NCBI RefSeq assembly: GCF_010692745.1
Contig: NZ_JAAHTB010000006.1
Coordinates: 62,001 to 126,000 of the forward strand
Reading direction: 5' to 3'
DNA from: Methylobacterium sp. BTF04
GTDB taxonomy: Bacteria; Pseudomonadota; Alphaproteobacteria; Rhizobiales; Beijerinckiaceae
DNA: 64,000 bases
Under the pieces are notes generated by a model. The model worked only from the letters and a program-made list of their open reading frames with translations. It was not told the origin of the DNA and made no database searches. The translations under genes were made by a program, and so were the position numbers. Positions 50,533 to 59,987 of the stretch are shown piece after piece. Each line of letters opens with the position of its first letter. Within the stretch, counting starts at the first letter, position 1.

Positions 50533-51588
50533 ATGACTGATCCGATTTTCTTCTCTTCGACCGTCACCCTCAGCCTCGGCGTCATCGCCGAGGCTGTCGG
50601 CGTTTCATTGCCAGAGGGCGTCGATCCGCTGACGATCGTCACCGGCGCCGCGCCGATCGAGAGCGCCGGGCCCGGTGACGTCGCCTATATGGACAATGCC
50701 CGCTACGCCGACGCGCTGGCGCAGACCCGCGCGAGCGTCTGCCTGGTATCGCCGCGCTTCGCCGCCCGCATCCCGGCCGGTACGGTCGGTCTCGTCCTGC
50801 GCGATCCCTATCGCGCCTACGCCGGTCTCCTTGCGCGTCTGCATCCCGAAGCGATGCGTCCGGTCTCGCTGTTTGCCGCCGCCGGCGTGTCGTCCGGGGC
50901 CCACGTGCACCCGGAAGCGCGGCTCGAAGAGGCCGTCCGCATCGATCCGGGCGCCGTCGTCGGTCCGGGCGCCGAGATCGGTTCGGGAACCGTGATCGGT
51001 CCCAATGCGGTGATCGGCCCCAATGTCCGCGTCGGGCGGGATTGCTCCATCGGTGCCGGATCGACCCTGACCCACGCGTTTCTGGGCAATCGCGTCATCG
51101 TTCATCCCGGCGCTCGCATCGGGCAGGACGGCTTCGGCTTCGCCATGGGGCCGGGCGGCCATCTCAAGGTCCCGCAGATCGGCCGGGTGATCATTCAGGA
51201 CGATGTCGAGATCGGCGCCAACACCACCATCGATCGCGGAGCCAGTCGCGATACGGTGATCGGAGAAGGCACCAAGATCGATAATCTGGTGCAGATCGCT
51301 CACAACGTCGTCATCGGGCGCCATTGCGTCATCGTCTCGGGTGTCGGGATCTCCGGCTCGACGACGCTAGAGGATTACGTAGTCCTCGGCGGCCAGGTCG
51401 GCGTGGTCGGCCACGTGCGGATCGGCATGGGTTCGCAGATCGCAGGGTCCTCGAACGTCAACAGCGACGTCCCCGCCGGCAGCCGCTGGGGTGGAACTCC
51501 GGCCAAACCCGTCCGCGCCTGGTTCCGGGAGCTGACGACGCTCGCCCGGCTGGCCGAACGATCCGGCAAGGACAGCGATCCGGCCTGA
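50533..51588 (+). CDS. lpxD: UDP-3-O-acylglucosamine N-acyltransferase
   Basis: Third step of lipid A synthesis. The 351-residue protein has an N-terminal uridine-binding domain ([25 protein letters not shown]) and a left-handed beta-helix of hexapeptide repeats ([38 protein letters not shown]). The catalytic His is in [10 protein letters not shown]. It is separated from fabZ, its usual next gene, by a minus-strand regulator. Confidence 0.97.
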   Translation: MTDPIFFSSTVTLSLGVIAEAVGVSLPEGVDPLTIVTGAAPIESAGPGDVAYMDNARYADALAQTRASVCLVSPRFAARIPAGTVGLVLRDPYRAYAGLLARLHPEAMRPVSLFAAAGVSSGAHVHPEARLEEAVRIDPGAVVGPGAEIGSGTVIGPNAVIGPNVRVGRDCSIGAGSTLTHAFLGNRVIVHPGARIGQDGFGFAMGPGGHLKVPQIGRVIIQDDVEIGANTTIDRGASRDTVIGEGTKIDNLVQIAHNVVIGRHCVIVSGVGISGSTTLEDYVVLGGQVGVVGHVRIGMGSQIAGSSNVNSDVPAGSRWGGTPAKPVRAWFRELTTLARLAERSGKDSDPA

Positions 51589-51653
51589 CGCGACGCTCTC
51601 AGATCATCGGCGGACGCGGCAATCCGGAATCGATACCGCAAGCCGACACGCTC

Positions 51654-53093
51654 CTACGCGGCTGAAGTTTCTTTGAGGTGGAGATAGTCCGCGCGAAAAT
51701 CGGCGAGCCTGCGCAACTCGGCCGGGTCGAGGATCGTCAGGGCTCGACCCGCGAGGGTGATGAGGCCGCGACGGCGCAGTTCCTGGAGCGTGCGGTTCAC
51801 GTGGACGCTCGACAGACCGGTGGTATCGGCGAGGTCGATCTGCGTGATCGGCAGTTCGTAGCGGTCTTCGGTGGCGAGGCCGACCACCTGCAACCGCACT
51901 TGCAACTCGCAGAACAGATGAGCGATGCGCTCCAAAGCTGGGCGCGACCCGATGTTCACCAGCCATTCGCGCAGGGTCGCTTCGTCCACGAGGGTGGTCT
52001 TGCGAAGCGCCTCGGCAATGGAAGTGTAGTTTCGCGTCAGATCGAGGACGGTGTGTCGCGGAATCTGCGTCACCCGCGCCGGCGTCAGCGTCATGATGGC
52101 GTGGTCCATCCGGCTCAGGAGGGCCACATCGAGGTCGCAGAAATCACCCGGTAGCATGAAGGCGGTGATCTGGCGCCGGCCGTTGCTCAATTGGCGGTAG
52201 CGGCACGCCATGCCCTCCATCACGAGGAAGACGCCACCAGTCGGATCGCCCTCCCGGATCAGGTCGGTCCGCGGGGCGACGGGAACGGGCTCGGCGCTCA
52301 CCCGCTGCAGAATGGCTTCGTCGAGGTCGGACAGGGTCACGAAGCCCGCAAGCTTCCGAACGAAGGGATTCACCGCCGCCATCCGCGATCGGCTTCCGTC
52401 TGGCCGCGTGGGCGGTTCGATGGCGCTGGTCGACGCGACCGGCAACGGCCGTTCCGCGTTCTCCTGACCCGCCGCGAGGGCGCGGGCGATCACCGCCGTC
52501 AGTTCTTCCAGCACCCTGGCATCTTGCGCATCGAAGTGCTTGCCGACCTCATGATGGACGAGCCAGACGGTGCCGAGTGCGACTCCTCCCAGGGTATAGA
52601 TCGGCGCGATCAGTCCTTCCTGAACGGGCTGCGTCGCAGCGTTCATGTACTCGAAGGCCGCGAAAGGCCGTTGCACCAGGATCGTCGCGCCGGCATCGAG
52701 ACAGAGGCCGCACGGACTGAAATGGCGCGGCGCGCCGCCGCCGATATGGATCTCGAGTGGGCCCGACAATTCGTCCCAGCGGAACCACAACACGCCGTCG
52801 GACCCCGGCTCCAGCAGGCTCAAGCCCGCAGAACCGGCGTCACAGAGATCGATGGCCCAATCCAAGGCCCGTTTGACGGCGTGACGCGGATCGATGTCGA
52901 TCAGGGCGATGATCTCACTCAATGCTGCGGCTTGCGCGTCGGCCCTGGGCGCCTTCGACTCCCGCGACGCAAGGTAACGCGTGACGATGACATCCGTCGG
53001 CCGCATTGCAGGGGCGTTGCTCTCGAACTCGGCGGTCTGGTCTCGTGCTGCCGCACCATTCCGGTCGGAAAGCCCGGATTCGTTCGAGGTCAT
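51654..53093 (-). CDS. GAF-CRP fusion transcription regulator
   Basis: A 479-residue regulator with two joined parts. Residues about 60-210 form a GAF domain (GSAGLSLLEPGSDGVLWFRWDEL, QEGLIAPIYTLGGVALGTVWLVHHE). Residues about 250-470 form a CRP/FNR protein with a cyclic-nucleotide-binding-like fold (LIREGDPTGGVFLVMEGMACRYR, GDFCDLDVALL) and an HTH (QIDLADTTGLSSVHVNRTLQELRRRGLI). The binding domain lacks the consensus cAMP Arg/Ser pair; no FNR-type Cys cluster is seen. The GAF half may sense a small molecule or redox state. It lies on the opposite strand inside the lpx operon. Confidence 0.8.
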   Translation of the reverse strand: MTSNESGLSDRNGAAARDQTAEFESNAPAMRPTDVIVTRYLASRESKAPRADAQAAALSEIIALIDIDPRHAVKRALDWAIDLCDAGSAGLSLLEPGSDGVLWFRWDELSGPLEIHIGGGAPRHFSPCGLCLDAGATILVQRPFAAFEYMNAATQPVQEGLIAPIYTLGGVALGTVWLVHHEVGKHFDAQDARVLEELTAVIARALAAGQENAERPLPVASTSAIEPPTRPDGSRSRMAAVNPFVRKLAGFVTLSDLDEAILQRVSAEPVPVAPRTDLIREGDPTGGVFLVMEGMACRYRQLSNGRRQITAFMLPGDFCDLDVALLSRMDHAIMTLTPARVTQIPRHTVLDLTRNYTSIAEALRKTTLVDEATLREWLVNIGSRPALERIAHLFCELQVRLQVVGLATEDRYELPITQIDLADTTGLSSVHVNRTLQELRRRGLITLAGRALTILDPAELRRLADFRADYLHLKETSAA

Positions 53094-53407
53094 TTCGTGA
53101 TGGTCTCTGAGGAGGACACGGTTTCTTGGCCCAGCGCGATGATGAGCGATAGAGATCTGGCTTATCGCCGTGATGCGTCAAGCCTAAGTCCCCCATCCTT
53201 TCAGTCCGTACACGATCGATCCGTTCCGCTCGGTGTGGAGTTCCGTAGCAACGAGGGCACGGATGAGCGCGCCGCCGCCTCGCAGTCTGGAGGGGGCTTG
53301 CATCCCTTGGGTTTTCTGCGGAAAGAGAGCCCTTCCACCATGATGACGGGTTTGGAAAACGGGCGGGGGCGTCGGAGGCGACGACGCGCAGTGGAGTGAT
53401 TCGATCG
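53094..53407. other. 314-bp region between the GAF-CRP gene and fabZ
   Basis: It holds promoters for the minus-strand regulator and the plus-strand fabZ-lpxA-lpxI-lpxB operon. A 19-codon arginine-rich reading frame (53340-53399) ends 8 bases before fabZ. No CRP-type palindrome was seen. Confidence 0.45.
53340..53399 (+). CDS. Possible leader peptide upstream of fabZ
   Basis: A 19-residue frame, ATG 53340 to TGA 53399, with GGAAAGAGAG about 10-20 bases upstream. The middle and end are arginine-rich (eight of nineteen residues Arg). Its stop lies 8 bases before the fabZ ATG. A true translated leader could couple fabZ expression to arginine-tRNA supply or to translation rate. It may equally be chance in GC-rich DNA. 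Confidence 0.25.
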   Translation: MMTGLENGRGRRRRRRAVE

Positions 53408-53872
53408 ATGAACGAGATGCCGCGCGAGCTCGGCTCGGCCGATATCCAGAAGGTTCTGGAACTCCTGCCGCACCGCTATCCCTTCCTGATGATCGACCGG
53501 ATCGTGGATATCGACGGTGACAAATCCTGTATCGGCATCAAGAACGTGACGATCAACGAGCCGCAATTCACCGGGCACTTTCCCGGGCTCCCGGTCTTTC
53601 CGGGTGTCCTGCTGATCGAGGGCATGGCTCAGACGGCTGGTGCCATCTGCTGCCGACACATCATGACCGACGATCTGCGCGCCAAGCAGGTGTTCTTCAT
53701 GACCATCGACAAGTGCAAATTCCGCAAGCCCGTCGTACCGGGTGACACGGTGCGCTATCATATGACCAAGATGAATCAGCGCCGCACCATGTGGTGGTTT
53801 CGCGGCGAGGCCCGTGTCGGCGAGACCCTCGTCGCAGAGGCCGAGATCGGCGCCATGCTGGTGACGGAATGA
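53408..53872 (+). CDS. fabZ: (3R)-hydroxyacyl-ACP dehydratase
   Basis: Dehydrates hydroxyacyl-ACP in fatty acid elongation, competing with LpxA and LpxD for the same acyl chain. The 154-residue hotdog-fold protein shows [14 protein letters not shown], active-site [19 protein letters not shown] with catalytic His and Glu, and [15 protein letters not shown] 53408 gives the usual start; GTG 53396 and ATG 53417 are alternatives. It overlaps lpxA (ATGA). Confidence 0.96.
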   Translation: MNEMPRELGSADIQKVLELLPHRYPFLMIDRIVDIDGDKSCIGIKNVTINEPQFTGHFPGLPVFPGVLLIEGMAQTAGAICCRHIMTDDLRAKQVFFMTIDKCKFRKPVVPGDTVRYHMTKMNQRRTMWWFRGEARVGETLVAEAEIGAMLVTE

Positions 53873-54696
53873 CCATGTCGGGCCGAAATCCTGCGGGAAC
53901 GATCCATCGGAGTGCCATCGTCGAGGATGGCGCGACGATCGCGGATGGCGTGACCATCGGCCCGTTCTGCCATGTGGGGCCGGACGTGACCCTGGGTGAG
54001 GGCTGCGAACTCGTCAGCCACGCGGTGGTGGCCGGCCGCACCCGAATCGGCGCGCGCACGCGGATCTACCCGTTCGCCTCCATCGGTCACCCACCGCAGG
54101 ATCTCAAGTTCCGCGGCGAGGTCTCGACGCTGTCCATCGGCGCCGATTGTCTGATCCGCGAGGGCGTCACCATGAACCCGGGCACCGCCGGCGGCGGTCT
54201 GGAGACGGTGGTCGGCGACAACTGCACCTTCCTCGCCAATTCCCATGTCGGGCATGATTGCCGGGTCGGCGACGGCGTGGTGTTTTCCAACAACGTCATG
54301 CTCGCCGGCCATTGCAGTGTCGGCGATTACGCGATCCTGGGCGGTGGTGCTGCCGTGATCCAGTTCGCCCGCGTCGGGGCCCATGCCTTCGTCGGCGGTC
54401 TCTCGGGACTGGAGAACGACTGCATTCCCTACGGCATGGCGCTGGGCAACCGGGCCTACCTCTCCGGCCTCAACATCATCGGCCTGCAGCGCCGCGGCTT
54501 CGCGCGTGAGGACATCCACGCCCTGCGCCGGGCCTACCGCCTCCTGTTCGCTCCCGAAGGCACGTTGATGGAGCGCGTCGAGGACGTCGCCGCGGAATTC
54601 GACGCGCATCGCGGCGTGGCCGAGATCGTCGCGTTCATCCGTGCGGGCGGGAAACGCTCGATCTGCACGCCGCGCGAGAATTCGGGCGCGCCTTGA
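53869..54696 (+). CDS. lpxA: Acyl-ACP:UDP-GlcNAc acyltransferase LpxA
   Basis: First step of lipid A synthesis. The 275-residue protein is a left-handed beta-helix of hexapeptide repeats ([20 protein letters not shown]) with the active-site His in [12 protein letters not shown] and a helical C-terminal domain. It overlaps the fabZ stop and the lpxI start, so the four genes fabZ-lpxA-lpxI-lpxB form a coupled operon. Confidence 0.96.
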   Translation: MTMSGRNPAGTIHRSAIVEDGATIADGVTIGPFCHVGPDVTLGEGCELVSHAVVAGRTRIGARTRIYPFASIGHPPQDLKFRGEVSTLSIGADCLIREGVTMNPGTAGGGLETVVGDNCTFLANSHVGHDCRVGDGVVFSNNVMLAGHCSVGDYAILGGGAAVIQFARVGAHAFVGGLSGLENDCIPYGMALGNRAYLSGLNIIGLQRRGFAREDIHALRRAYRLLFAPEGTLMERVEDVAAEFDAHRGVAEIVAFIRAGGKRSICTPRENSGAP

Positions 54697-55544
54697 CCGC
54701 CGTGCCGGCGCCGCTCGTCCTCGTCGCCGGGGCAGGGCGCCTGCCGGAACTCGTGGCGGCATCCCTCGACCGTGCCGGCCGCCCGTTCCGGGTTATGGCG
54801 ATCCGGGGATTCGCCGAGCGCGCCATGCGGTCGCGCGCCGAGGCCACCGTCGATCTCCTCGACATTGCCGGCGTCCTCGGCATCCTGAAGGCATGGGGGC
54901 CGGTGAGCGTCGTGCCGGCCGGTGGCGTCTCGCGCCCCAACCCCGCTGCCATCCTCAACGCCGCGGCCGCCTTGCGCAATCGCGATGCCCTCAAGGCCAT
55001 CGCGGGTGGGGGGGACGACCGCCTCCTGCGGGGGGCCCTGACGTTGCTGGAAGAGCATGGCCACGCCGTCGTCGGAGTCCACGAGGTCGCGCCGGACCTC
55101 CTCAGCCCCGAGGGGATCATGGGTCGCCATGTGCCCGATGCCGCGGCGCTCGCCTCCATCGCCACCGGCCGCGCCCTTCTCGGGGCGCTCTCGCCCTACG
55201 ATGTCGGACAGGCCGCCGTCGTCGTAGCGCAGCGCGCCCTCGCCGTCGAAGGGCCGGAGGGCACCGACCAGATGCTCGCCCGTGCCCGTGCCCTGGGACG
55301 CAAGCCCTTCGGGTACGGAGCACCACACGCCGGTACCGTCTTAGTCAAGCTGGCGAAGGCGGGTCAGGATCTGCGCGTCGATCTGCCGGCGGTGGGGCCG
55401 CGCACCATCGCGGCGGCGGCAGCGGCCGGTTGTGTCGGGCTCGCGCTGCAAGCCGGTTTCACCCTGATCATCGACCGGCCCGCCACCGTCGCCGCCGCCG
55501 ACCGGGCCGGCCTGTTCCTCGTGGGCTTGAGGATCGACGCATGA
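54693..55544 (+). CDS. lpxI: UDP-2,3-diacylglucosamine diphosphatase LpxI
   Basis: Hydrolyses UDP-2,3-diacyl-GlcN to lipid X in alphaproteobacteria, replacing LpxH. The 283-residue protein matches the LpxI/DUF1009 family: an N-terminal nucleotide-like fold (LVLVAGAGRLPELVAASL) and a C-terminal catalytic half (PFGYGAPHAGTVLVKLAKAGQDLRVDLPAVG). The start is TTG 54693, overlapping the lpxA stop (TTGA). Confidence 0.93.
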   Translation: MTAVPAPLVLVAGAGRLPELVAASLDRAGRPFRVMAIRGFAERAMRSRAEATVDLLDIAGVLGILKAWGPVSVVPAGGVSRPNPAAILNAAAALRNRDALKAIAGGGDDRLLRGALTLLEEHGHAVVGVHEVAPDLLSPEGIMGRHVPDAAALASIATGRALLGALSPYDVGQAAVVVAQRALAVEGPEGTDQMLARARALGRKPFGYGAPHAGTVLVKLAKAGQDLRVDLPAVGPRTIAAAAAAGCVGLALQAGFTLIIDRPATVAAADRAGLFLVGLRIDA

Positions 55545-56713
55545 GCGATGGCGGTGCGGACAGGAAGATCTGGCTGGTGGCCGGCGAGGATTCCGGAGAC
55601 CAGCTCGGTGCCAAACTGATGCGCGGACTCGTCACCCTCTCGGACCGGCCGATCCGGTTCGGCGGTGTCGGCGGCGAGGCGATGGCGGCGCAGGGCTTCG
55701 CCTCGCTGTTTTCCATCGATGACGTGGCGGTGATGGGCTACCTGCCGGTGGCCGCGCGTCTGCGCACCCTGCTGCGCCGCATCCGCCAGACCGTGCGCGA
55801 CGTGGTCGCGGCGCGGCCCGACGTACTCGTCATCATCGACAGCCCAGGCTTCACCCACGCGGTCGCCTCGCGCGTCCGCAAGCAGATGCCGCAGCTGCCC
55901 ATCGTCGACTACGTCTCGCCCAGCGTCTGGGCGTGGCGCCCGTGGCGGGCGGCCAAGATGCGGCCGTTCATCGACCACGTCCTGGCGTTGCTGCCCTTCG
56001 AGCCCGACGCCCATCGCCGTCTCGGCGGCCCGGCCTGCACTTATGTCGGCCACCCGCTGATCGAGCGTCTGTCGGAATTGCGGCCCGATGCGCGCGAGGC
56101 TCTGGCACGGGAGGCGTCACCGCCGACCTTGGTGATCCTGCCGGGGTCGCGTCGCTCGGAAGTCGAGCGGCTGATGCCGGTCTTTGGTGCCACCCTCGCG
56201 CGGTTGACCGAGAGACTCGGACCGATCGAGGCGGTTCTGCCGGCCGTGACCCGCCACCGCGCGCTCATCGAGCGCCTGGCGCTCGCGTGGGATGCGCCGG
56301 TTCGCCTCGTCCACGGGGAAGCGGCCAAACACACCGCCTTCCGACGCGCGCGCGCGGCGCTCGCGGCCTCCGGCACCGTCACTTTGGAACTGGCGCTCGC
56401 GGGCGTGCCGATGGTGGTGGCCTATAAGGTGTCGCGGATCGAGGAGGCGGTGGCTCGTCGCCTGATCCAGGTACCGACCATCGTGCTGCCGAACCTCATC
56501 CTCGGCCAGAACGCCATGCCGGAATTCATCCAGGCCGAGTGCACGGCGGCGCGGCTCGCCGCAGCGATCGAGCCGCTGCTCGACGGCGGGGCCGCGCGCG
56601 ATACGCAGGTGGATGCTCTATCGCGGATCGACGGCCTGATGCGCCTGCCTGGCAACGAAGAGCCGAGCCTGAGCGCGGCGCGCATCGTGCTGGACGCGAA
56701 ACGCGCCGCCTGA
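55541..56713 (+). CDS. lpxB: Lipid-A-disaccharide synthase
   Basis: Joins lipid X and UDP-diacylglucosamine to make the lipid A disaccharide. The 390-residue GT19 glycosyltransferase has AGEDSGDQLGAKLM, DYVSPSVWAWRPWRAAKM, VGHPLIERL and ILPGSRRSEVERLMPVF, all family motifs. It overlaps lpxI (ATGA) and is the last gene before the gltA terminator. Confidence 0.96.
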   Translation: MSDGGADRKIWLVAGEDSGDQLGAKLMRGLVTLSDRPIRFGGVGGEAMAAQGFASLFSIDDVAVMGYLPVAARLRTLLRRIRQTVRDVVAARPDVLVIIDSPGFTHAVASRVRKQMPQLPIVDYVSPSVWAWRPWRAAKMRPFIDHVLALLPFEPDAHRRLGGPACTYVGHPLIERLSELRPDAREALAREASPPTLVILPGSRRSEVERLMPVFGATLARLTERLGPIEAVLPAVTRHRALIERLALAWDAPVRLVHGEAAKHTAFRRARAALAASGTVTLELALAGVPMVVAYKVSRIEEAVARRLIQVPTIVLPNLILGQNAMPEFIQAECTAARLAAAIEPLLDGGAARDTQVDALSRIDGLMRLPGNEEPSLSAARIVLDAKRAA

Positions 56714-56740
56714 TGCGATCCCGGTCGTCCGCCGAGAAAA

Positions 56741-56772
56741 AAGGCCCTGTCCGGATCATCGGACAGGGCCTT
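56741..56772 (-). terminator. Terminator shared by lpxB and gltA
   Basis: A perfect 13-bp stem (56741-56753 with 56760-56772) with a 6-base loop lies between the convergent lpxB and gltA genes. On the minus strand it is followed by TTTTCTC, making it a classic intrinsic terminator for gltA, and it may also stop lpxB transcripts. Confidence 0.85.
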
Positions 56773-56777
56773 CTCGC

Positions 56778-58067
56778 TCAACCGCGCTGGTCGATGGGGA
56801 TGTATTCGCGCTTGTCCGGGCCGATATAGAGCTGGCGCGGGCGGCCGATCTTCTGCGACGGATCCTCGATCATCTCGGCCCATTGCGCGATCCAGCCGGT
56901 GGTGCGCGCGAGCGCGAACAGCACCGTGAACATCGAGGTCGGGAAGCCCATCGCCTTCAGGGTGATGCCCGAATAGAAATCGATGTTCGGATAGAGCTTC
57001 TTCTCGATGAAGTAGTCGTCCTTCAGCGCGATCTGCTCGAGCTGAACCGCGACTTCGAGCAGCGGATCGTCCTTGATTCCGAGCTGGCCGAGCACCTCGT
57101 GGGTGGTCTTCTGCATGATGCGCGCGCGCGGATCGTAGTTCTTGTAGACGCGGTGGCCGAAGCCCATCAGGCGGAACGGGTCGTTCTTGTCCTTGGCCTT
57201 GGCGACATACTTCGCCACGTTCTCGGGGTGGCCGATCTCCTCGAGCATCTTGAGGGCCGCCTCGTTGGCACCGCCATGCGCGGGGCCCCACAGGCAGGCG
57301 ATTCCGGCAGCGATACAGGCGAACGGGTTGGCGCCCGACGAGCCGGCCAGACGGACCGTCGAGGTCGAGGCGTTCTGCTCGTGATCGGCGTGCAGGATGA
57401 AGATCCGGTCGAGCGCCCGCGCGAAGATCGGGTTTACCTTGAAGTCCTCGCACGGCACCGCGAAGCACATCCGCAGGAAGTTCGACGTGTAGTCGAGGTC
57501 GTTCTTCGGATACACGAACGGCTGACCGATGGAGTATTTATAGGCCATCGCCGCCAGCGTCGGCATCTTGGCGATCATGCGCAGAGACGCGATCATCCGC
57601 TGCTGGTCGTCCGAGATGTCGGTGGAGTCGTGATAGAACGCCGACAGCGCACCGACGCAGGCGACCATGATCGCCATCGGGTGGGCGTCGCGGCGGAAGC
57701 CCTGGAAGAAGCGGTTCATCTGGTCGTGCACCATGGTGTGGCGCGTGACCCGGTAGTCGAAATCGGCCTTTTGGGCCGGGGTCGGCAACTCGCCGAACAG
57801 CATCAGGTAACAGGTCTCGAGAAAGTCGCCCTGCTCGGCGATCTGCTCGATCGGGTATCCGCGATAGAGCAGGATTCCGGCATCGCCGTCGATGTAGGTG
57901 ATCTTCGATTCGCACGAGGCGGTAGAGGTGAAGCCAGGGTCGAAGGTGAACTTGCCGGTCTTGGCGTAGAGCTTGCCGATGTCGATGACGTCTGGGCCAA
58001 TCGTGCCGGTCTTGATCGGCAGTTCGACCGAATCGTCGCCCACGGTAATGGTGCTGGATGCGCTCAT
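56778..58067 (-). CDS. gltA: Citrate synthase
   Basis: Entry enzyme of the TCA cycle. The 429-residue type II citrate synthase has [18 protein letters not shown], the oxaloacetate/CoA His residues in [12 protein letters not shown] and [14 protein letters not shown], and the catalytic Asp region IDFYSGI. The start is ATG 58067. Its leader carries a four-copy 21-bp repeat. It is convergent with lpxB. Confidence 0.98.
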   Translation of the reverse strand: MSASSTITVGDDSVELPIKTGTIGPDVIDIGKLYAKTGKFTFDPGFTSTASCESKITYIDGDAGILLYRGYPIEQIAEQGDFLETCYLMLFGELPTPAQKADFDYRVTRHTMVHDQMNRFFQGFRRDAHPMAIMVACVGALSAFYHDSTDISDDQQRMIASLRMIAKMPTLAAMAYKYSIGQPFVYPKNDLDYTSNFLRMCFAVPCEDFKVNPIFARALDRIFILHADHEQNASTSTVRLAGSSGANPFACIAAGIACLWGPAHGGANEAALKMLEEIGHPENVAKYVAKAKDKNDPFRLMGFGHRVYKNYDPRARIMQKTTHEVLGQLGIKDDPLLEVAVQLEQIALKDDYFIEKKLYPNIDFYSGITLKAMGFPTSMFTVLFALARTTGWIAQWAEMIEDPSQKIGRPRQLYIGPDKREYIPIDQRG

Positions 58068-58084
58068 GGAGACGTGGACCCTTT

Positions 58085-58167
58085 CTTGAAGCGGGCAGAC
58101 CCTGCTTGGAGGCGTGCAGATCCTGCTTGGAGGCGGACCGGTCTTGCTTGAAACGGACGTATCTTGG
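58085..58167 (-). repeat. Four imperfect 21-bp tandem repeats in the gltA leader
   Basis: On the plus strand, units starting CTTG occur at 58085, 58105, 58126 and 58147 (spacing 20, 21, 21 bp). The two central units share CTTGGAGGCG, and the second and third share the AGATCCTG/GGTCTTG ends. They start 18 bp upstream of the gltA ATG (on the minus strand). Confidence 0.65.
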
Positions 58168-58359
58168 CAGCGGACGGCGGCGGCCCGCGTGGCGCTGGTT
58201 CAGCCACCCGGTTCCGGGTCGCAATTGCGGCGAATGCTGCAGTTGCTCACACGGGTATCGGGTTAGCGGATCGGCCGACCGCCATCAACTGACGCCCTGC
58301 CTCTCGACGCACGCCTAGCGAAATCCAGGCCGGAATGTCATCGGTTTCGCCTGCCGCGC

Positions 58360-59787
58360 TCAGGCCGGGATGGCCTGATCACGCAAGCGGCCGAGGCATT
58401 CCTCGCGTCCGAGCACCGCCATCACGTCGAACACCGGCGGGGAGGTCGCGCGTCCCGTCAGTGCGGCGCGCAACGGCTGCGCGATCTGCCCGAGCTTGCA
58501 CGCTGCGGTTTCGGCGAACGACCGCACCGCACCCTCCGTCGACGCGGCGCTCCAGTCCGGCAGGGCTTCGAGGGCCGGAAGGATGGCGGCGAGCCGCGCC
58601 CGCGCCTCGTCTCCGAGCAGGCCGGTCGCCTTGTCGTCGAGGGCGAGAGGCCGGGCCGCGGTGAGGTAGTAGGCGCTGTCGAGCAGTTCGACGAGCGTCT
58701 TGGCGCGCTCCTTCAAGCCCGGCATCGCCGCCGTCAACTTGGCCCGCAATTCGGGAAAGAGCGGCGCCGTGATCTGTCGCGACGGACCGAGTGCCGGCAG
58801 AACGCTCTCGATGGCATCGACCAGGTCCGCATCGGCGGCGGCGCGGATGTAGAGCCCGTTCAGGTTCTCCAGCTTGGCGAAATCGAAGCGCGCTGGCGAG
58901 CGGCCGATCGCCTTGAGATCGAAGGCCGCCACCATTTCCTCGGTGGAGAACACCTCCTGGTCGCCATGGCTCCAGCCGAGACGCACGAGATAGTTGCGCA
59001 AGGCGCTCGGCAGGTAGCCGAGGTCGCGATAGGCATCGACCCCGAGCGCCCCGTGGCGCTTCGACAGCTTGGCGCCGTCGGCTCCATGGATGAGCGGGAT
59101 GTGGGCCATGGCGGGGGCGGTCCAGCCGAGGGCATCGGAGATCTGGCGCTGGCGCGCGGCGTTGGTGAGATGGTCGTCGCCGCGGATGACCTGGGTCACG
59201 CCCATGTCGTGGTCGTCCACCACCACGGCGAGCATGTAGGTCGGGTTGCCGTCCGACCGCAGCAGGACGAGGTCGTCGAGATCGCGGTTCTGCCAGACAA
59301 CGCGCCCCTGCACGCCATCCTCGACCGCGGTCTCACCTTCGACAGGCGCACGCAGGCGGATCACCGGCTTGACCCCGGCCGGTGCCTCGGAGGGATCGCG
59401 GTCGCGCCAGCGCCCGTCGTAACGCAGAGGCCGGCCCTCGGCGCGCGCGGCCTCGCGCATCGCCGTCAGCTCCTCCGGCGTGGCGTAGCAGCGATAGGCG
59501 TGTCCCGACGCGAGCAGGCTCTCCGCCGCCTCACGGTGCCGATCGGCGCGCGCGTATTGGTAGATGACATCGCCATCCCAATCGAGGCCGAGCCAGCGCA
59601 TCCCGTCGAGGATCGCGTCGATGGCGCCTTGCGTCGAGCGTTCGCGGTCGGTGTCCTCGATACGCAGCAGCATGCGGCCACCGAAATGGCGGGCATAGAG
59701 CCAGTTGAACAGGGCCGTGCGGGCCCCGCCGATGTGAAGGTAGCCCGTGGGGGAGGGCGCGAAACGCGTGACGACGGCTGACGACAT
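58360..59787 (-). CDS. gltX: Glutamyl-tRNA synthetase
   Basis: Charges tRNA-Glu. The 475-residue class I synthetase has the HIGH-like motif [26 protein letters not shown], and KMSKS variant AKLSKRHGA. The C-terminal anticodon-binding helices are present. I chose ATG 59787, where the family begins; the upstream TTG/ATG at 59889 adds 34 basic residues. It is divergent from comEC. Confidence 0.97.
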   Translation of the reverse strand: MSSAVVTRFAPSPTGYLHIGGARTALFNWLYARHFGGRMLLRIEDTDRERSTQGAIDAILDGMRWLGLDWDGDVIYQYARADRHREAAESLLASGHAYRCYATPEELTAMREAARAEGRPLRYDGRWRDRDPSEAPAGVKPVIRLRAPVEGETAVEDGVQGRVVWQNRDLDDLVLLRSDGNPTYMLAVVVDDHDMGVTQVIRGDDHLTNAARQRQISDALGWTAPAMAHIPLIHGADGAKLSKRHGALGVDAYRDLGYLPSALRNYLVRLGWSHGDQEVFSTEEMVAAFDLKAIGRSPARFDFAKLENLNGLYIRAAADADLVDAIESVLPALGPSRQITAPLFPELRAKLTAAMPGLKERAKTLVELLDSAYYLTAARPLALDDKATGLLGDEARARLAAILPALEALPDWSAASTEGAVRSFAETAACKLGQIAQPLRAALTGRATSPPVFDVMAVLGREECLGRLRDQAIPA

Positions 59788-59987
59788 CGATCCTGGCTTG
59801 AACTTGCGCTGGTGAAGTGGACGAGTGCGAACTTGGCAGTGGAGCAGGCGAGTGGAGGATCGACCGGTCCGAGAGCGCGCGTGTAGCATGCGCGGAGGCA
59901 GGCGTTAAGAAATCGTCTTGACGCGCCCGGCGTAGGCGCGCGCGCGGCTTTTGCCGCGGCCAGGACCTGGATCGAAGCAGAGACCGG

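Noticed and set aside
58085..58167. CRISPR-like repeats upstream of gltA
   Set aside because: Units are contiguous and imperfect with no unique spacers, and no cas genes are present.
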